A stretch of 64,000 nucleotides of DNA from Patella vulgata (taxonomy: Eukaryota > Mollusca > Gastropoda > Patellidae): the NCBI RefSeq assembly GCF_932274485.2, contig NC_065882.2:32754890-32818889 (forward strand), in the 5' to 3' direction. This document shows positions 34,009 through 44,786 of the stretch, one piece after another. A program made the position numbers and the translations under genes. The number at the start of each line of letters is the position of its first letter. Position 1 is the stretch's first letter. Under the pieces are notes generated by a model. It did not search any database. It had not been told where the DNA came from and was given only the letters and a program-made list of their open reading frames with translations.

Positions 34009-36406
34009 AGCCTTTTGAAGAAAGCAGGGGACTATTAAAATGGGTTCGTCTGTCTGTCTGTCCGTCTGTCTGTTTGTCCTTCACACTTTTTGGGACACAA
34101 TAACTCTCTTTCAAATTGAGCTAGAATGTTCAAACTTGGTGTAGGTGTTTATTAGGTCAATGCCTTGATGGAGTTCAAAGATGAGCATTTTCTGCTTAGG
34201 GTAAGCAGAGATAAGCAATTTGATTGGTTGATGCTTTGGTACATGATAACTTTAGTCCTAATTAAGTGAGAGTGATGAAACTTCATGTATAGTTTCATTA
34301 CATCAATACCTTGATTAAGTTCGACAATGAGCTTTTTCTGCTTAGGGTAAGCAGAGCGATAAGCAATTTGATTGGTCGAGACTTTGGAATACAATAACTC
34401 CCATTCTAATTGATTTAGAATATTCACACTTGGCGTAGCTATCTATTAGGTGAATGCCTTGGTGGAGTTCGAAGATGAGAATTTTTTGCTTAGGGTAAGC
34501 AGAGATAGCAATTTGATTGGTTGATGATTTGGGACACGATAACTTTAGTTCTAATTAAGTGAGAGTGAGGACACTTTGTGTATATCTTTATTACATCAAT
34601 ACCTTGACTAAGTTCGATAATGAACGCATTCTGCTGAGGGTAAGCAGAGCGATAAGCAATTTGATTGGTCGAGACTTTGGTACACAATAACTCTCCTAAT
34701 TGAGGTAGAATGTAGGCGTTACAGTAAGGAGAGAAAAGCAATCTGATTGGTTGATGCTTTGGGGCAAAATAACTTTGGTTATAATGAAGTGAGAGCGATG
34801 AAACTCAGAATATAGATTCATTTTTTCATTACCTTGACTAAGTTCAATGGTGAGAATTTTCTACATAGGCTAAAGAGAGATAAGCAATTTGATTGTTCAA
34901 GACTTTGGAACATAACAACTCTGCTTTTAATTAATAATAATAATAATAATAATAGTGAGTTCTTATATAGCGCACAGATCCATTAAAGTTAATGCTCAAG
35001 GCGCATTTAGCTCTCCGCTTATCACAAGATAAAAACACAGCTAATGTTAACAACTAATAAGCAGTCGAAAAAGATGAGTCTTTAATTGCTTCTTAAAACA
35101 GCTAAGCGATTGTAAATTCTTTAAGGTCAAGGATAATGAATTCCATAGGTTTGGTACAGTGTATGAGAAGCATCTACGACCAAATGTCTTAAGCCTATAG
35201 TTGGGTACCACCAGACGTAGTTCATGTTGGGACCGAAGATTTCTCTGGGGGACATAATCAGTTTGCATTGAGGATAAGTAGTCTGGTGCTTCACCCCTCT
35301 TGCATTTGTCGGCTATGCACAGAAGTTTGAACTTAATTCTGCTTTCCACTGGAAGCCAATGTAAAATAGAAGGCTATTGCAGTAGTCGAGTCTGGATAAA
35401 ATAAAAAATCGAAACCGCGCATGTGCTGCATCTTTTGTAATCAAATTGCGAATTCGATGTATGGACCTCAAATGAAAGAAGCACGTCTTGCAAATTTGAT
35501 TCACTTGTTTCTTCATGCTGAGTTCAGAATTGACTTTTGACTTATGTTTAGAAGCTGTTGTTTGGTGCCACATAAAATGACTTCTGTCTTGTCATCATTC
35601 AGTTTGAGCATGTTAGTTGTCATCCAAGATTTAATATCAATTGTACAATTGGTTATTTTATTAAAAGAAACATGTGTGGACTTGAATCTGTCCAATATTT
35701 GTGTGTCATCAGCATAGCAGTGATACAAAAGATTATACTTCTTTAGAACACTGGCGACACTTACAGTATACAACACAAACAACACTGGTCCAAGGACGGA
35801 ACCTTGGGGTACTCCATTCATTAACTTAACTGAATCGGATAAGGTGTTGTGTATTTGCACAGATGGCGAGCGGCCAATAAAGTATGATTGAAACCAACTC
35901 AAAGCATTTTCTGATATTCCAAATTCACCATATAATTTCTGGAGGAGTACAGAGGAATCGATGGTGTCAAATGTAGCAGATAAATCCAGCATCACAAGGC
36001 AGCAGCAATCACCATCATCAACAGCCGATCTGATGTCATTTACAATCTTTAACAAGGCAGTCTCAGTGGAATGGTTTTGTCTATAAGCAGATTGAAAGTT
36101 ATCCAGTAAAGAGTAATAATTAAGATGCCCTTTTAACCTTGAGGTAGAATGGTTACACTTGATGTAGATGTTCATTAAGTGAATGTCTTGACTGAGTTCA
36201 ATGGTTAACATTTTGAGCTGAAGCTAAGCAGAACTAATCAATTTCATTGGTCGATGCTTTGGGACAAGATAAGATAATCTTGATTCTGTCTGGTAGAGAG
36301 AGATGAAACTTAGTGTACAGTTTGATTGCTCGATACTTTTGAAAAAAATAAATGTGCAATTAATTAGTATGTGTCATCTATTTATTTTGGGATTTCGGCG
36401 GTGGAC
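34009..36406 (+). mobile_element. Family D element split by a LINE
   Basis: It starts 'ttttgaagaaagcaggggac', then 'actattaaaatgggttcg' and a CTGT/CCGT tract. Four core units of about 146 bp follow (TTCAAACTTGGTGTAGG, GCTTAGGGTAAGCAGAG, AATTTGATTGGTTGATGC). The core resumes at about 36139 after the LINE and ends in 'tttcggcggtggac'. It is the older sibling of the copy at 52835-53654. Confidence 0.8.
34931..36138 (-). mobile_element. Non-LTR retrotransposon (LINE), CR1/L2-like, 5'-truncated
   Basis: Read on the minus strand: LLDNFQSAYRQNHSTETALL, VMLDLSATFDTIDSSVLLQK with the first catalytic aspartate, GVPQGSVLGPVLFVLYT, YHCYADDTQILDRF (the YADD box) and WMTTNMLKLNDDKTEV. The C-terminal part reads SRLDYCNSLLFYI and VPNLWNSLSLTLKNLQSL in other frames, so at least two frameshifts exist. 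The 3' end is an (ATT)n tail (34932-34954 on the plus strand as TAA repeats) preceded by 'gcgctatataagaactcac'. CTTTTAA flanks both sides and may be a short target duplication. Confidence 0.88.
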
Positions 36407-36640
36407 ATCAACCTAAAAAAAAACCAACAAAAAAACATTTAGATATACAGTTAAGCCATAAGGGGGATTGAGTTCGAATTTCATAGTGTAAAAATATCTA
36501 ATACCAAGGTTATGGATCCTCTAAAGGTCACAATTTCTGTCCAATTTGGATTTAAAATTAAAATGTATGTTAGGTATCAAAGGTACAATTTTTGTCTGAT
36601 TATTGTTGCGCAACAAAACTCAACTTCTTGATTAATACGG
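36407..36640. repeat. Family A remainder
   Basis: A core piece ('ggggattgagttcgaatttc', 'tcctctaaaggtcacaattt') follows an A-rich linker and precedes a SINE. Confidence 0.55.
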
Positions 36641-36936
36641 AGCCATGGTGGCTCAGTGAGTAAGACATTAGCTCTCTAACCTGGGGGTCCTGTGTTCGAT
36701 CCTAGCGTTGACTGATAAAGTTCATCAAGATTTTTCGGCTTGCTTCCTCTTTGTTTTTCTAACATTAAAAGTTATCACCCAATTTGTATGAAATTTATAT
36801 CCTTCATTTAAATTAATGCAGCGAAGAAGCACTTCCCCCTTGTTATTGATGTAGGACAAAGGGTCTGACAAGGACCGCTTTCTAGTCGTTCAGATGGGAC
36901 GAAAAACCGAGGTCCCGTGTACACATTGGCATTCAG
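36641..36936 (+). mobile_element. SINE-1 interrupted by a family B fragment
   Basis: The head ('gagccatggtggctcagtga', box B-like 'gtcctgtgttcgatcctagc') is cut by about 75 bases of family B core (36758-36830, 'atgaaatttatatccttcat'). The SINE body then resumes ('gtctgacaaggaccgctttc') until 'acattggcattcagca'. The tail is lost. Confidence 0.7.
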
Positions 36937-37156
36937 CATTCTACGACTTTCCGTTCCAGAGTTATCCCCCCTCCCATTGCCGAAAACCTTGTGAACGCCA
37001 TATAAGCTACATTTTCGTCATTTGGAGTTATGCCCTCTTTTCCAAAAAACCTTGTGAACGACATAAAGGCTATGGTTTTTAATGGATCTTTTTCATATTT
37101 TGCTTGAATCATTAGGGTCATTGATCCCTATCGATATTCAGCCTTCCCTTCCTGAG

Positions 37157-37396
37157 TGGGGGGATTTGGATGACCGAATGGTTAGCACGTGCGCGCTGTG
37201 TCATAAGGTCTGTCATTGAGTCAACGGGCGGGGTTTCGATTCCACGGTTATTCGTGACAAGGAGTAGGGTCGTCTGTTCTACCTCGTGTGTTTTCTCCGG
37301 GTTCTACGTGCTAGAGAATTATTGAAATAAAATTGAACCATGTGTTAATCCCGAAATGACCTAGTTTGTGTTGAATAGACGTTAAACCCCATTTCC
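37157..37396 (+). mobile_element. SINE-2, near full-length
   Basis: A second tRNA-derived SINE: 'gatgaccgaatggttagcac' (box A-like), 'gcggggtttcgattccacgg' (box B-like), body 'gtgacaaggagtagggtcg', 'gaattattgaaataaaattg' and 'cccgaaatgacctagtttgt', tail AGACGTTAAACCCCATTTC. The head differs from SINE-1, but the last 15-17 bases are the same. Confidence 0.85.
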
Positions 37397-38175
37397 GACC
37401 CCTTAAAAAAATGTAAAAATCTCTAAAAATAAAACTAAAAGAAAACAGAATCCGGGGGGAAATATTTGATATGAACACCTAAGGCAGGACCGACTAGTTC
37501 AGTAGGGAGGCCTCCAGTACAGGAAAAGGGCCCTCAAGTCAAAGGAAAAGGGACCGTCAAATCGGAGAAAAGGACTCCTTTGACTTCATGGCAAGGGCCC
37601 CTGTGTCTTTGTCTAGTAGTTAGGCACATGAGTCAAGAGCCATAAGAGAAATGCGTGACCCATCATTCATTAGTTCACATAGGCCTAGCCCCAGAGATGG
37701 GATTTCGCCCGTATATTCTGGGCATATCCGACGCTGTTTTCCAAACGTCCTAAATTATCCGACCAGGAATATTCCCAATCGGACATCAAGACTTGGTGAA
37801 TAATATTCATAATTCCAAAATTAATATAGTGTACTGTGTGTATAACTACCACTATTGTTGATAATGGGCTGGATTGATTAGGTAATTAAGTGATCAAAGT
37901 ATTTAACAGGTTATACCGTCTGTACACCTACCTTGATTAATTAATTAATCTGCCTTCATTGACTGACTTGATCCTTTGTCGGACAATTCATCAATTTAAT
38001 CTTAAACAGAAGTCATTTCTTCCCCTTTGTCGGACTATTCATCAATCCAATAAGAGTGATTATCATTTCAATCTACGTGTTTACCTCATGGTTTCTCTAT
38101 TGTCGGACATTTTAATAATCGCATTGATGTGAGCCGACAATATGTATAAACTAGTGATAAATGTCACATATTATA
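37397..38175. other. DPH2 intron with TTGTCGGAC blocks
   Basis: TTGTCGGACAATTCATCAAT and variants occur near 37978, 38028 and 38100. A degenerate CCTTTGACTT/AAAGGG stretch lies at 37500-37600. No gene is seen. Confidence 0.4.
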
Positions 38176-38863
38176 CAGGCATGAGAATTTTCCGCGGATT
38201 TCCGGGGTTTTATTTTCATTTTGGTCGATTTTGAGATCAATACAAAAATGCAATAAAAATTTTCAAGGGGGGTGAGGTCTTAAATTTCACATTCTGCCGA
38301 GCGATGTTTTCAGAACGCTCGGTAAAAATCTTGTTTACAAACTATCTGTTACCCCAGTCTGCAGTACACGTACTAGGCTTCCATTGTAATGTGCACTGCA
38401 GTGTACTATCGTACCGCAATGACTGAGGTTATTACCTGAATCCTCGCGGTACGTGCCGCCTTCTCGGCATTTAGCTTCTACATATTGTTGCGGTAGTTCA
38501 CTAAAGCTCGAAAATGGCGGCCATAATTCAAAGATTGGAATCGGATGAAAGAAATTGATACGAATATTAGGAATAAGTTTCGATGGAGCTGGCTGGAGAA
38601 GTCCGTGGATATTACTTATAGAAACAGTTCGGGAAAAATCTTTACATCATCGTTTCTGTTGAAATATGGTGATGATTCAGGTCACATATCACTCAAAATG
38701 TATGAAAAAGCCAGTTTTTGACGGTTAAATGTCAAAACATTTTATGGGGGGGATGCCCCCAGACCCCCCTAGGTGAGCAGTGTGCGGGCTCACACTGCGT
38801 ATTCGAGCCTCCGGCACTCAAATATTTTTCCTCCAAAAATATTTTTTCCTGTTCTCATGCCTG
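38176..38863. mobile_element. CAG-ended MITE-like element
   Basis: Ends CAGGCATGAGAA (38176-38187) and its complement TTCTCATGCCTG (38852-38863) form short terminal inverted repeats about 688 bp apart. Near the right end 'gggggatgcccccagacccc' is typical of hAT-like or related CAG-ended elements. No transposase and no clear target duplication are seen. Confidence 0.6.
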
Positions 38864-39613
38864 ATTGTAAGAGTATATAACACCCCAAATCAATATATCC
38901 GTTAATTTGTCTGCGATATCACTTCGGTGGAAGCGGATGTTAATTAAAGCTATTTCACACACACACACACACACATGGTTATAATCAATAATCGAAAACT
39001 AAAGTAGAAATCTTGCGAGACACGTGAAATTACAAGAGATGTAAACGTGACAACTATCACGTCAGAGAAAAGATTCTATTTTGATGGCATATTCTCGGGT
39101 TTATGATAATATTTTGAATGGGGTATGATGTCACTGGCTCGGTATCGTGGAGAAATGGTCACTGCCCAAAAGATTTTGGGACTTCTGCTGAAAAAAGTAT
39201 CAACTTATACTCCGAAAAATACTGTAATTTTGGAGGTGAATTTGAACAAAAGTAATAGTCGACACGCTTTCATTCTATCGTATTACGACAACACATAACT
39301 TTGTAGGAATATTACGGACATAAATTTGATTATTTAATTGTGGTCTGAAACCGCCTGCTTAAATAACGATAAGAGTTATGCCCCTTTATTTTCGGTAAAA
39401 ATGTCAGACAAGTAAATTTGGAAATCCCATCACTGCCTAGCCCTCATTTGTTTTTTGTTATCATTTTTCAGCGCACAGTGCGCCGAATTCAGTGTCTGTC
39501 TGGATTTTCGTTATCATTGGCTATGATGGGTGCATGTAGATTCAATACACACACACACCGCCCCGCCAATTATACTGCTCTAGTGCGATTTACAGATCAC
39601 TTGCGCTCCACTA
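38864..39613. other. DPH2 intron, unassigned
   Basis: A (CA)n microsatellite of about ten repeats lies at 38957-38976. No gene is seen; a 72-codon frame at 39418 has no recognised motif. Confidence 0.45.
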
Positions 39614-39976
39614 GGGAGCTGTGGTGGTTCGGTTAGTAAGACATTGGCTCTCTAAACTGGAGGTCCCATTTTCTAGCCCACTGTTGGCCAAGAAAGTTAA
39701 TCCCGATTTTTCGGCGTGGTTCCCCTTTGTCAGTGGTGTAGGATGGAGGGTCTGGTAAGGGTATAGCCAATCGTTTGGATGAGACGAAAGACCGAGGTCC
39801 CGTGTACACATTGGCGTGCACGTAGAAGAAGCCTTCACGGTTGGAATTCTGTATCAGAGATATCGTAGTGCCGCCGTCTGGACAAAATTTCCCTCATAGC
39901 ACACTGCATGGCGTATGCCCGACTTCATTAGCCCATTCAGAGCAGAACAGTAGGACATTAAACCCCATTTCATTTC
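39614..39976 (+). mobile_element. SINE-1, near full-length
   Basis: Head 'gagctgtggtggttcggtta', body 'gtggttcccctttgtcagtg', tail GTAGGACATTAAACCCC and ATTTC. Minus-strand frames here are SINE readings. Confidence 0.85.
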
Positions 39977-40189
39977 AGTGCGTTCGAATATCATCTCCAG
40001 ATTAGATTCTGTCAACAATTAAAATTCAAACATTTCTTTCAAACCAATTTCTCCAAATACTTTAATTCAGCATTTACAATGGAAATAAATTTTCATTTAA
40101 AACTGTCAGATGCTTACATCTCCATAACATGGGGATTAACGTCATACTTTTCTCCACCAACCTGGTAAATGGAGTGTACTATAAGTGAA

Positions 40190-40520
40190 ATTTTGCCCAC
40201 ACAGCTGCACTACTGCCAATTCCAATGGTCAATGTTTCTTTTACGTGAACGACAACGTGGACACAGGTCCTTGGTTTATTGTCCCACACGAACAACTAGA
40301 TGATTGCTAAGCCCTCCATCCTGCACCACTGACAACTGGATACTTCGCCGGAAATTCCGAGGAACTTTCAAAGCAAACACTGGGATCAGGAAGAAGAGTA
40401 GGCAGAAACAACGCTCACCGGGCAAAACTGGTCCGTCATAGTACATTGCATGGCATATGCCCGTCTTCATTAATCCAGTCTTTGCACAAGAGCAGAACGT
40501 TAAACCCAATTTCATTTGTT
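40190..40520. mobile_element. Two SINE-1 fragments head to head
   Basis: 40196-40345 is SINE-1 reversed ('ccctccatcctgcaccactg'). 40396-40518 is SINE-1 forward ('gcatatgcccgtcttcatta', 'gcagaacgttaaaccc'). Their contact point is near 40350-40395. Confidence 0.65.
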
Positions 40521-41194
40521 TTGCGCTAGATTTGGGGAAATAAATCATTGGTTCCAGTCTGTTTCTAAATCGACAGGAAATACTCTAAATCTCATCTACG
40601 GTGATGTAATTTTCCAAATTTTCTTAGGGAATACCCTCGATCCCCATCACTAGGGCCCTTCTGAACTAGCCGCCTCTGGCCACTGATCCCTTATTCCGCC
40701 CCAGTAAGAGGATGAACCTGAGAGATTAGATTTCTTCCACATCCAAGTTTTTTCTTATGGATAACCTGCAGTTGAGATAATGGAGTCATAAGAGGATGAA
40801 TACTAGAGATTACATTTCTTCAAGGATCCTTTTCAAATTTGCTCAACATCCAAGTTTCCCTTTCGGATAAAGTTGCTGTTGAGCCAAAGCTACTGTGTGG
40901 GCGACTGGGCGTATTATTAATACACAGATATCAGAAGGGAAAATATTAAGATATTATCATCAACATATTCGACAATGTATATTTTGTTCATTGTCCCCAA
41001 TTTGGGCTAGTTCCCAAAAACTATGCAGTAGCCTTGACCAGTAAGGACACTATCTTTAAAACTGAGCCTTGAATTAGTTTTTTAATTTTGATTGATTTTT
41101 TTTTTTAACTTTGTGAAGCATGAGGACAATGAGAGGATGAGCCCTATTGATTTTCCATCTCTCTGTCCTTCTCTTGTAAAATGTGGGGGGGGGG
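40521..41194. other. DPH2 intron, small dispersed repeats
   Basis: 40696-40790 holds two tandem copies of a unit with 'aagaggatgaa' and 'gagattagatttcttc'. 40780-40905 matches the repeat before exon 3 at 22735-22865. A G-run lies near 41186. No gene is seen. Confidence 0.45.
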
Positions 41195-41335
41195 GGGGAG
41201 GGGAGGATGGCCGAATGGTTAGCACGTGTGCGCTGTATCATACGGCCTGTCATTGAGTCAACTTAACCATGTGTTAGTCCCAAAATGACCTAGTTTGTGT
41301 CGAGTGGACGTTAAACCCTGTTTCTCTCTCTCTGT
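41195..41335 (+). mobile_element. SINE-2 with internal deletion
   Basis: The tRNA-like head ('gatggccgaatggttagcac') jumps directly to the 3' part ('accatgtgttagtcccaaaa') and the tail GACGTTAAACCCTG, then CTCTCT. Confidence 0.8.
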
Positions 41336-41374
41336 AAAATGTGGGCCTATCTTGCATGGCAACCACTTAACAGA

Positions 41375-42080
41375 TTTTATACGCCCACATTTTCATGTGG
41401 ACGTATTTTGTCGTCGCCCCTGTCCGTCTGTCTGTCCGTCCGTCCGCTCACAATCGTTTCTGGACACTCTACAGGTCCCAATTCTTATCCGATTTTGACA
41501 AAACTTGAAGCATAGGTTTATCTCCAAAAGATCTTGGTTGCTTTTCGATATTGGCATGTATCGGATCGAAACTTCATGGATTATGGCCCCTGATTGTACG
41601 AAAAATCACGTTTTTAGCTTGTTGAACCTATATAGGTCACAATTTTAAACTGATTTTGATGAAACTTGAAATGCATGTTTATAACCCAAAGATCTGGGTT
41701 CATTTCGATATTTGCGCATATCGGATCGTAACTTCCTGAATTATGGCCCCTGATTGTAAGAAAAATCGCCTTTTTTAGCCTGTGGTCCCTCTGGAGGTCA
41801 CTATTATTATCACCCCACCCCTCGTACGCAAATAGTGTAAATATATGGTATATCAAGGTTGTGGACCCTCTAGAAGTCACAATTTTGATCCGATTTTTAT
41901 GAAACTTGAAATATATCTCTATAACCCAAAGATCTTGGTTCCTGTCGATATCCACGCATATCGGATCGTAATTCCTGAAATATGGCCCTTGATTGTTCGA
42001 AAACTTGCTTTTTGTTTAGCTTGTTCTCTATCCATCTCTTGCAAAGTGTGGGTGTATCCTGCCTGGCAGCCGCTGGTTTT
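41375..42080 (+). mobile_element. Family A, short complete pearl/HINE-like element
   Basis: It begins 'ttttatacgcccacattttc', with a hairpin CCACATTTTCATGTGG, CGTCGCCCC and (CCGT)n, then about two core half-units. It ends 'gtgggtgtatcctgcctggc'. It is the clearest intact A copy in the window and lies just before the last DPH2 exon. Confidence 0.8.
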
Positions 42081-42275
42081 CAAATCCGATGTGACCCATA
42101 GGATGAGCCCTATTGATTGCAAAATGTGGCTGTATCTTGCATGGTAACCGCTCCTTTTAAAGATGTCATAAGAACAACAATGAAACTTTGCTGATCATTA
42201 AAGACCATCAAATTTAATGAAGTTTGAACTCAAAATGGTCAACTTTTCACATTGTTTTAATATTTCTTTTTTTAG

Positions 42276-42400
42276 GTCAATTTCTAGCTGAAAAGTCATG
42301 GAGGGGTTTGGAACCAAACCTGGGCGAAACGGCTGTCGTCAGAGCAACGGATGGGTTGAAGGGAATAGCCATGGAGTATTCAAATGAACCAAATTGTTAA
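42276..42400 (+). CDS. DPH2: DPH2 last exon with stop
   Basis: After the acceptor 'tttctttttttag' the frame reads GQFLAEKSWRGLEPNLGETA and VVRATDGLKGIAMEYSNEPN, then C and TAA (42398-42400). It matches the human C-terminus FLSSRSWQGLEPRLGQTA and RRGIAIAYEDE, the region that closes the third domain. The long T-rich tract and exact phase agreement with the exon 13.3 kb upstream make the assignment firm. Confidence 0.95.
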
Positions 42401-42404
42401 TAAA
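42399..42404 (+). promoter_or_regulatory. Candidate DPH2 poly(A) signal overlapping the stop
   Basis: AATAAA begins at the last two bases of the TAA stop. A T-rich stretch with TGTTTTT lies near 42490-42508. If used, the 3' UTR would be very short. Other signals further on cannot be excluded. Confidence 0.35.
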
Positions 42405-42514
42405 CTATTTGCTTTTAATTACTATCTTATAATCTTTATATTATGGTCGCTAAAGTTATCATCCGATTGACTTTAAATTTATACTCAGTGTTTTTATGTT
42501 TTTACGTTAGAGGG

Positions 42515-43655
42515 CACAATATTTAATTTTAAAAACCATTACGCCATGATTATGGTAAGTTCGAAAATCGGACCTAAACTGACCGTCAAAATAGCCGCTC
42601 CCCGTTACGCAAATAGTGTAAAAGCATATAATATCCAGGTTGTGGGCCCTCTAGAGTTCACAATTTTTAAAGACCCACATTTTCATGTGCACGTATATTG
42701 CCGTCGCCCCTGTTTGACCGTCCGTTCACAATTTGTTTGTGGACACCCTACAGGTCACAATTTTTATCTGATTTTGACGAAACTTGAAATGTAGGGTTAT
42801 ATCCCAAAGATCTTGCGATTCCTTTCGATATTAGCATGTATTGGACTGTAACTTCATGGATTATGACCCCTGATTATAGGTAAAATCATGTTTTTAGCTT
42901 GTGCACACTTAGGCATAACAATTTTTTTTTTATTTTGATGAAAATTAAAGATGCATTTTGTAAGATTTAGATAAAGTATGTAATACCAGGGTTGTGGACC
43001 CTCTAGATGTCACAATTTTTATCCGATGTTGATGAAACTTAAAATAAATGTTTATATCCCAAAGATCTCGACTCCTTTCGATATTCGCGCATTCGGACTG
43101 TAACTCATGGGTTATGGCCTCTGATTGTCCAAAAAATCACGTTTTTATCTTGGGGACCCGCAAGAGGTCACAATTTTTATCTGATTTTAAAAAAACGTTC
43201 AAATATATCCCCGTTACACCAGTTGAGTTCGGATTTCGTGAAAACCGGACCGATACTGCCTGACAAAATGGACGCTCCTGGTACACTAGCAGTGTAAATA
43301 GTATGTAATACCAAGGTTGTTGACACTCTACAGGTTACAATTATTTTCCGATTATAATGAACTTTAAAAATATATGTTTATATCCCAAAGATCTCGATTC
43401 CTTTCGATATTCGTGCATTTCGGACGTAACACATGGATTATGACCCCTGATTGTACGAAAAATCACGTTTTTATCTTGGGGACCCGCCAGAGATCACAAT
43501 TTTTATCCGATTTTAAAAACCATTCAAATATATCACCCTTACACCATAAGGACGGTTGCGTTCGGATTTCGTGAAAACTGAACTGAGACTGCCCGACAAA
43601 ATGGCCGCTCCTCGTACGCTAACCTTGTAAAAGTATGTAATACCAAGGTTATGGG
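42515..43655 (+). mobile_element. Family A array with a second element start at 42668
   Basis: Core, then 'acccacattttcatgtgcac', 'cgtcgcccctgtttgaccgt', then three core half-units ('gatcacaatttttatccgat'). Confidence 0.75.
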
Positions 43656-44520
43656 CCATAACTCCAGAAGAAATTAACGGAAGTTATTGAAATTAAATAG
43701 GCTTCTCCATCTTACTAATGCAAACAACATATATCAATTTCAAAACAATCAGGTGATAAATGTAGTCTGTACAGTGTTCACAAGAAATTGTTGTACCCTG
43801 TGAATGCTATCAACCGATATGTTTAAAATTTATATGCATAAGAAGCCTATTGAGTTTCAGCAATTTCCGTTAATTACGTCTAGAGTTATGGCCCTTGTTT
43901 CACTTTGTTGTACCTTGTAAATGCTCTAACGACAAAAGTTATCAACCGATCTGTATGAAATTTATATGCATCATTTAAATTAGTATAACAAAGAAGCCAA
44001 TTGAATTTCACCAATTTCCGTTAATTACATCTAGAGATATAGCCCTTGTTTCACTTTTTTGAATGTTGTGAGCGCTCTAATGACAACAGTTGTCATCCGA
44101 TCTGTATGAAATTCATATGCATCATTTAAATTAGTGAAATGAAGAAGCCAATTGAATTTCAGCCATTTCCGTCAATTACTTCTAGAGTTATGGCCCTTGT
44201 TTTACTTTGTTGAACCTTGTGAACATTCGAACAACAAAAGTTATCATCTGATCTGTATGAAATTTATAAGCATTATTTGAATTAGTAAAACGAAAAAGCC
44301 TGTTTAATTTCAACAATTTCTGTAGATTACTTCCTGAGTTACAGCCCTTGTTTTAGTTTTTAGAACCTTGTGAACCCTCAAATGACGAAAATTATAATGT
44401 CATCATAAATGCTCCTAATTACTTACAAAAGAATAAATATGCGACAACCCTTGTTGACCGCTCGGACGATTTAGCTGCTGTGGGCGTATGTTTTGTTGCC
44501 TAGCAACCTATCTTTAGCTT
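43656..44520. mobile_element. Family B, inverted start joined to a forward core
   Basis: 43665-43795 is the reverse of a B start ('ccataactccagaagaaatt' to 'ttcacaagaaattgttg'). From 43798 forward B units run to the end module 'gacgatttagctgctgtggg', 'cgtatgttttgttgcctagc'. Confidence 0.7.
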
Positions 44521-44534
44521 GTGGACCCATGCAT

Positions 44535-44740
44535 TGTTTTTGTTTTCTTAAATTAAGACTTTATATTAAGACGTTTACGCTACGATAATCACCATGTTGT
44601 CGGTACACAACTACAGTAACAGGTTTTGCTACAACAAAAAATAAAACAATCTTTAAGTTCGATACACAAACAAACGTTTGGGCATAATTAACATTTACCA
44701 TAGATATCATAAGTGAACATTTAACTAAAAAAATTTGTGA
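44535..44740 (+). repeat. Diverged copy of the 12.6-kb tandem unit
   Basis: 'actttatattaagacgttta', 'cagtaacaggttttgctaca' and 'aagtgaacatttaactaaa' match 12525-12710. Confidence 0.75.
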
Positions 44741-44786
44741 CAAAGTGATCTATAACTTTTATCAAAGTGAACTTACTGACCTACAG

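Larger units (their letters stand above)
28980..36610 (+). mobile_element. Family A copy split by two nested insertions
   Basis: The start 'ttttatacgtccgcatttcc' lies at 28982. Sequence 'tttcgatatt' (to 29130) is followed by a 4.86-kb transposon. The expected continuation 'tattggcatgtatcag' resumes at 33995-34010 and is cut again by a D element (34009-36406). A final core piece lies at 36440-36610. Confidence 0.7.
2800..42400 (+). other. DPH2: DPH2 locus, five exons and four giant introns
   Basis: Exons at 2800-2912, 5641-5861, 22914-23564, 28683-28931 and 42276-42400 total 1359 nt. They join in frame into 452 codons plus a stop. Intron phases are 2, 1, 1 and 1, and all introns have GT/AG ends. 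Animal DPH2 is near 490 residues (human 489), so about 40-50 N-terminal residues are missing; their exon lies upstream or was not recognised. Introns measure about 2.7, 17.1, 5.1 and 13.3 kb and consist mostly of mobile elements. No stop or frameshift interrupts the joined frame, so the gene looks functional. Confidence 0.9.

Noticed and set aside
37160-37240. tRNA gene
   Set aside because: It is the head of SINE-2, with degenerate stems and other dispersed copies.
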